A stretch of 64,000 nucleotides of DNA from Cinclus cinclus (Eukaryota; Chordata; Aves; Passeriformes; Cinclidae), in the NCBI RefSeq assembly GCF_963662255.1, contig NC_085047.1, positions 93,317,619-93,381,618 on the forward strand, given 5' to 3'. Below, piece by piece: positions 61,901-64,000 of the stretch; the first letter of the stretch is position 1, and the number at the start of each line of letters is the position of its first letter. The position numbers and the translations under genes are program-made. Under the pieces are notes generated by a model. It did no database searches, was not told where the DNA came from, and was given only the letters and a program-made list of their open reading frames with translations.

Positions 61901-63865
61901 AAACTCTTGGAGGAAGAATATTAATTCAAATTCAGATGTTACCGATACCTTTTTAGGAAAACACAATCCAGCTATTTTAAGCTTGTCTGCCTGAAATTAA
62001 GTAAATCAGTATTCAGGCACCTTTGCAAAAGAGGAAAAGTAACCTTGCCGAGGCTCTTCCCTTCTCCCAGGGAAATTTTGGCTGTGGGTTTTACTTGTGT
62101 CACAAGAGCTGCAGATGTCCAGCTGTGTTTGACAGCCTGAATATACTTATTGAGTGTCCCAGGTTTAAGGATGCAGCAGTGAATGTGGCCTTGCCTGCTA
62201 GCAGACGGACAGACAGTGAAAGCAAGATTTTTTTATCATGGATATCTGCTGTAGCTGGTTCTACATCCACAGATTTTTTGATTCGTTGCTTCTCTCCATA
62301 GTGTGTTGTGCAAAATTAAATTTCGAGGTGGTCATGGTAGGTCTAGAGGCAGTATTCTCATCGTGAGTTTCTGCTTTGAATCATTATCAGAAATAGCTGA
62401 GAAGTGAAACTGTGCGCTTTTCATGTCCAGTTATCAGGCCTGAGCTTGTTGCTTTCATATCCAGATGAGTGTAATGGGGATTTTATCTACTTGTGGAAGC
62501 AAGAGGGTTTCAGGCAAGGCTGCAAAGCAGCTCTGTGCAGTGAGTAGCACAAAGTGCAGACAGCTGCAAGGATTGCTGAGCAAGAAATACCACTTCTGTT
62601 GCTACTCATAAAAGCAGGAGCATGATCATACATTGTCCTTGTGTAGCACTCTGAGGCATTGGTAACATTGGGCTGCCAAATATGGAAGAATGCAGTGTTG
62701 GCAGGGTATTACAGAACAAGAGAAATTTATGCTTAATCATACTCTGAGGCAGATTTTTAAGTGCTGGATGCTGTAGGTCACAGAAGTGCCTAAAATCCCA
62801 TGTCAGTTGTGGGTGGTTGGTAACTTACAGAATTACTCTTTCATTAGGAGAAGCCTCTTAAGGCTTTTAGCAACATTTCTGAAATTATGCTGAGTTTTTC
62901 AGTGGCAGTGTGTTTCCCATCTCTCCAGTGCTGTGAATAATTGGTGTTTTCCATCAGTGGTGTTGCTGTGGCTCACATGGATGAGACCTGGAAGGAGGGA
63001 GCCTCAGGATATACCTCTCCTGTCTTTCTTTGACAGAGCTTTTGATCCTAAGCCAACTCTACATACTCTCTTAAATGCAGTGTTACTGCCTTTTTCCTAT
63101 GCTACAGCCCTGCAGAGTAGTGGTCCATGTAGCTATTGAAAATTCTAGCAGTGCTCAGAGATCACATTTTAAAATAAGCTAATTCAAATTAGGCATTGTA
63201 GCTGCATCCCTCCCTTGCCCTGCTTTTTTCTCAGTCTCGCAAGTCTGGAGAAGTTGAGAATGTGTAGAAAATTAATTTTTCATTTAAGATGTTTTGAACC
63301 AGTGCTATAAAACTTTGGGTTAAAAAGAAATAAAGTTAAGAGCCACCAGTAAGTAATAAGTATAGAAGATTTGAGTTTGGAGGATTTTTTAATGCAAGAT
63401 CACTGGAAAATATTTCTTAAATTACATCTGAGAAGTCAAGAGTAACAGGTAAGGTACTTGCCCTGTGAAGTCTGAAACTATTTGCTTGCTTTTTATCAGT
63501 TGTCAGTTCTGACTCACGGTGGTGGTGGGGATTTTTTGTTTTGTTTTAAATATAGATATTTTAAAGTTCACCCAGTGTAAGTTTAGAGCATGGACAGGTG
63601 TGCAGGACTGTAGGCAAAGCTATTGAAAAATGTTACCCATTATATTGAAATGTTCATTATATTGAAATGAAACGTGTATCCATCATAGCATATGATGCCT
63701 CCAACGTTTACAATGTCTCAGTGCAGTCTTTCTTATTTGCTCCCTATTCAGAAGCACACTTGTTTGTCCTGATTAATTTTTTTTTTTTTAACTATAGGGC
63801 ATTTGCATGTTAAAGGAAGTCAAGAAAAAATGTCAAAGTCACTAAAAAACTACATAACGATTAAG
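46630..63865 (+). CDS. CARS2: CARS2, mitochondrial cysteinyl-tRNA synthetase (exons 1-9, partial at 3' end)
   Basis: CARS2 charges mitochondrial tRNA-Cys with cysteine in the matrix. Nine exons (46630-46868, 47444-47494, 51658-51775, 54328-54399, 54970-55075, 55784-55867, 58315-58444, 60695-60828, 63798-63865) join in phase into 334 codons. Residues 1-55 are Ala/Arg/Gly-rich and lack acidic residues except D23 and D54, consistent with a mitochondrial presequence. The class I signature HLGH is at 92-95 and KMSKS at 322-326. The predicted zinc ligands C83, C262, H287 and E291 keep the same C-to-H-to-E spacing as the E. coli enzyme (C209, H234, E238). Sequence similarity to human CARS2 is strong from residue 80 onward. 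ATG46630 is the first in-frame ATG and begins MLR as in human. The last roughly 230 residues (anticodon-binding part) lie beyond the window. No frameshift or stop is seen, so the gene looks functional. Confidence 0.96.
46935..47430 (+). mobile_element. CR1 LINE 3' end filling CARS2 intron 1
   Basis: From about 46935 the intron reads as a CR1 3' end in plus orientation (ggaccggagcatctcttgcg, cttgagagggtatctcatca, catagggaagaacttcttta). It ends in the diagnostic CR1 tail TTCTGTGATTCTG at about 47411-47423. The exon 2 acceptor AG is at 47442-47443, so the element supplies or directly abuts the branch-point region. Confidence 0.85.
47444..47494 (+). CDS. CARS2: CARS2 exon 2 (HIGH motif)
   Basis: A 51-base exon encoding [16 protein letters not shown]. 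It holds the zinc ligand C83 and the ATP-binding HLGH motif. The acceptor is CTCTCTGCAG and the donor CCTG|GTGAGT. The upstream intron is nearly filled by a CR1 element. Confidence 0.95.
47495..51657 (+). other. CARS2: CARS2 intron 2
   Basis: 4.2 kb, GT-AG. I see only unique AT-rich sequence, T-rich runs and short chance frames; no gene or recognisable full element. Confidence 0.85.
51658..51775 (+). CDS. CARS2: CARS2 exon 3
   Basis: Encodes residues 97(split)-136, including [11 protein letters not shown] and [16 protein letters not shown] of the Rossmann fold. The acceptor is TCTTCCAG and the donor ATGAG|GTAGGT. Confidence 0.95.
51776..54327 (+). other. CARS2: CARS2 intron 3
   Basis: 2.55 kb, GT-AG, no recognisable repeat or gene. 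It contains poly-T runs near 52433 and 53864. Confidence 0.85.
54328..54399 (+). CDS. CARS2: CARS2 exon 4
   Basis: A 72-base, 24-codon phase-0 exon (residues 137-160, beginning [16 protein letters not shown]). The acceptor is TTTTTTCAG and the donor AAAG|GTACAA. Skipping it would keep the frame. Confidence 0.95.
54400..55783 (+). other. CARS2: CARS2 introns 4 and 5 (54400-54969 and 55076-55783), flanking exon 5
   Basis: Two short GT-AG introns. Nothing beyond AT-rich unique sequence is visible. Confidence 0.85.
54970..55075 (+). CDS. CARS2: CARS2 exon 5
   Basis: Encodes residues 161-195 plus one base of codon 196 ([17 protein letters not shown] and following). The acceptor is TTCTTTAAG and the donor CAAG|GTAAGG. 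Confidence 0.95.
55784..55867 (+). CDS. CARS2: CARS2 exon 6
   Basis: An 84-base exon for residues 196(split)-223 ([19 protein letters not shown] and following). The acceptor is TTTTGTATTAG and the donor GCAG|GTAAGT. Residues 211-222 are more variable than the flanks, as in other CARS2 proteins. Confidence 0.93.
56742..56802. repeat. 21-base direct repeat, 40-base period
   Basis: The same 21 bases occur at 56742-56762 and 56782-56802, immediately left of the intronic CR1. Confidence 0.85.
56815..57325 (+). mobile_element. CR1 LINE, truncated, in CARS2 intron 6
   Basis: Plus-oriented CR1 3' region: ggagaaaggccagcagaggg, catatgaggataaccagaca, cttggtgatgggacaagagg, then ggggttggattagactgtcc near the end. 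The copy is degraded and 5'-truncated; the ATTCTGTG-type tail is no longer clear. Confidence 0.82.
58315..58444 (+). CDS. CARS2: CARS2 exon 7
   Basis: Encodes residues 224(split)-266 including [12 protein letters not shown], the cysteine-enzyme hallmark PGWHIECS and zinc ligand C262. The acceptor is CTTGCCAG and the donor CAAG|GTCAGA. Confidence 0.95.
58445..60694 (+). other. CARS2: CARS2 intron 7
   Basis: 2.25 kb, GT-AG; no recognisable repeat or gene. Confidence 0.85.
60695..60828 (+). CDS. CARS2: CARS2 exon 8
   Basis: Encodes residues 267(split)-311 with [18 protein letters not shown], which supplies zinc ligands H287 and E291, and then [13 protein letters not shown]. The acceptor is ATTGTTACAG and the donor TCTG|GTAAGT. 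Confidence 0.95.
60829..63797 (+). other. CARS2: CARS2 intron 8
   Basis: 2.97 kb, GT-AG; no recognisable gene. It ends with a T-rich tract before exon 9. Confidence 0.85.
63798..63865 (+). CDS. CARS2: CARS2 exon 9 (KMSKS motif)
   Basis: Encodes residues 312(split)-334 with the KMSKS loop at 322-326 followed by LKNYITIK. The acceptor is a long T tract ending ACTATAG and the donor TTAAG|GTAATT. The window ends 135 bases into the next intron. Confidence 0.94.
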
Positions 63866-64000
63866 GTAATTTCTTTGTTTGAATTGAAGCAATTTTGTAG
63901 GTTTGTAATGTGTATATATTAATCACAGCCCTCTTTTGAGAAAACTTTAGAGTATGTGCTTGTGCTGCAGTGTTTCTCTGGTATCTGCTGATATGATGTT
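63866..64000 (+). other. CARS2: CARS2 intron 9, truncated by the window edge
   Basis: The first 135 bases of the next intron. The exons for the C-terminal part of CARS2 lie beyond. Confidence 0.85.

Overview
This is a window of nuclear DNA from a bird. Three things point that way. Truncated CR1 LINEs are scattered throughout. One degraded endogenous retrovirus has gag and pol remnants resembling a multicopy family of avian genomes. Two vertebrate genes, ING1 and CARS2, are neighbours in head-to-head order, as they are on human chromosome 13. I cannot name the species; a neoavian or songbird genome is a reasonable guess, not a demonstration.

Layout. Bases 1-31,920 contain no gene I can support. 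They hold CR1 fragments (about 4.4, 6.0, 7.3, 13.1, 14.5 and 19.2-20.0 kb), simple repeats, and an LTR retrovirus on the minus strand (23,309-28,194). The retrovirus has two 572/573-bp LTRs, a gag-like frame still open for 621 codons with a large glutamate expansion, and a pol that is internally deleted and full of stops. I see no env.

ING1 (inhibitor of growth 1, a chromatin reader subunit) lies on the minus strand. Its 3' UTR is at about 31.92-32.87 kb, coding exon 2 at 32,871-33,574, a 4-kb intron follows, and coding exon 1 is at 37,561-37,696. The joined frame is exactly 279 codons, the length of human p33ING1b. GC-rich islands cover 35.3-37.1 kb (inside the intron) and 38.0-39.7 kb (the upstream promoter region). 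The intronic island carries a plus-strand TATA/CCAAT promoter that would fire antisense toward ING1 exon 1.

Bases 39.7-46.4 kb are an intergenic spacer with one CR1. CARS2 (mitochondrial cysteinyl-tRNA synthetase) then starts on the plus strand at 46,630 in its own CpG island. Nine exons in phase encode the first 334 residues, from the arginine-rich N-terminus through the HIGH-type motif, all four predicted zinc ligands and KMSKS. The remaining C-terminal exons lie past the right edge. Intron 1 of CARS2 is almost entirely a CR1 copy ending about 20 bases before exon 2.

ING1 (nuclear chromatin regulation) and CARS2 (mitochondrial translation) do not act in one pathway. Their linkage is conserved divergent synteny. 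I found no clear new biological system. The items most worth following up are the long-open gag frame with its membrane-like N-terminus and acidic expansion, and the nested antisense promoter in ING1.
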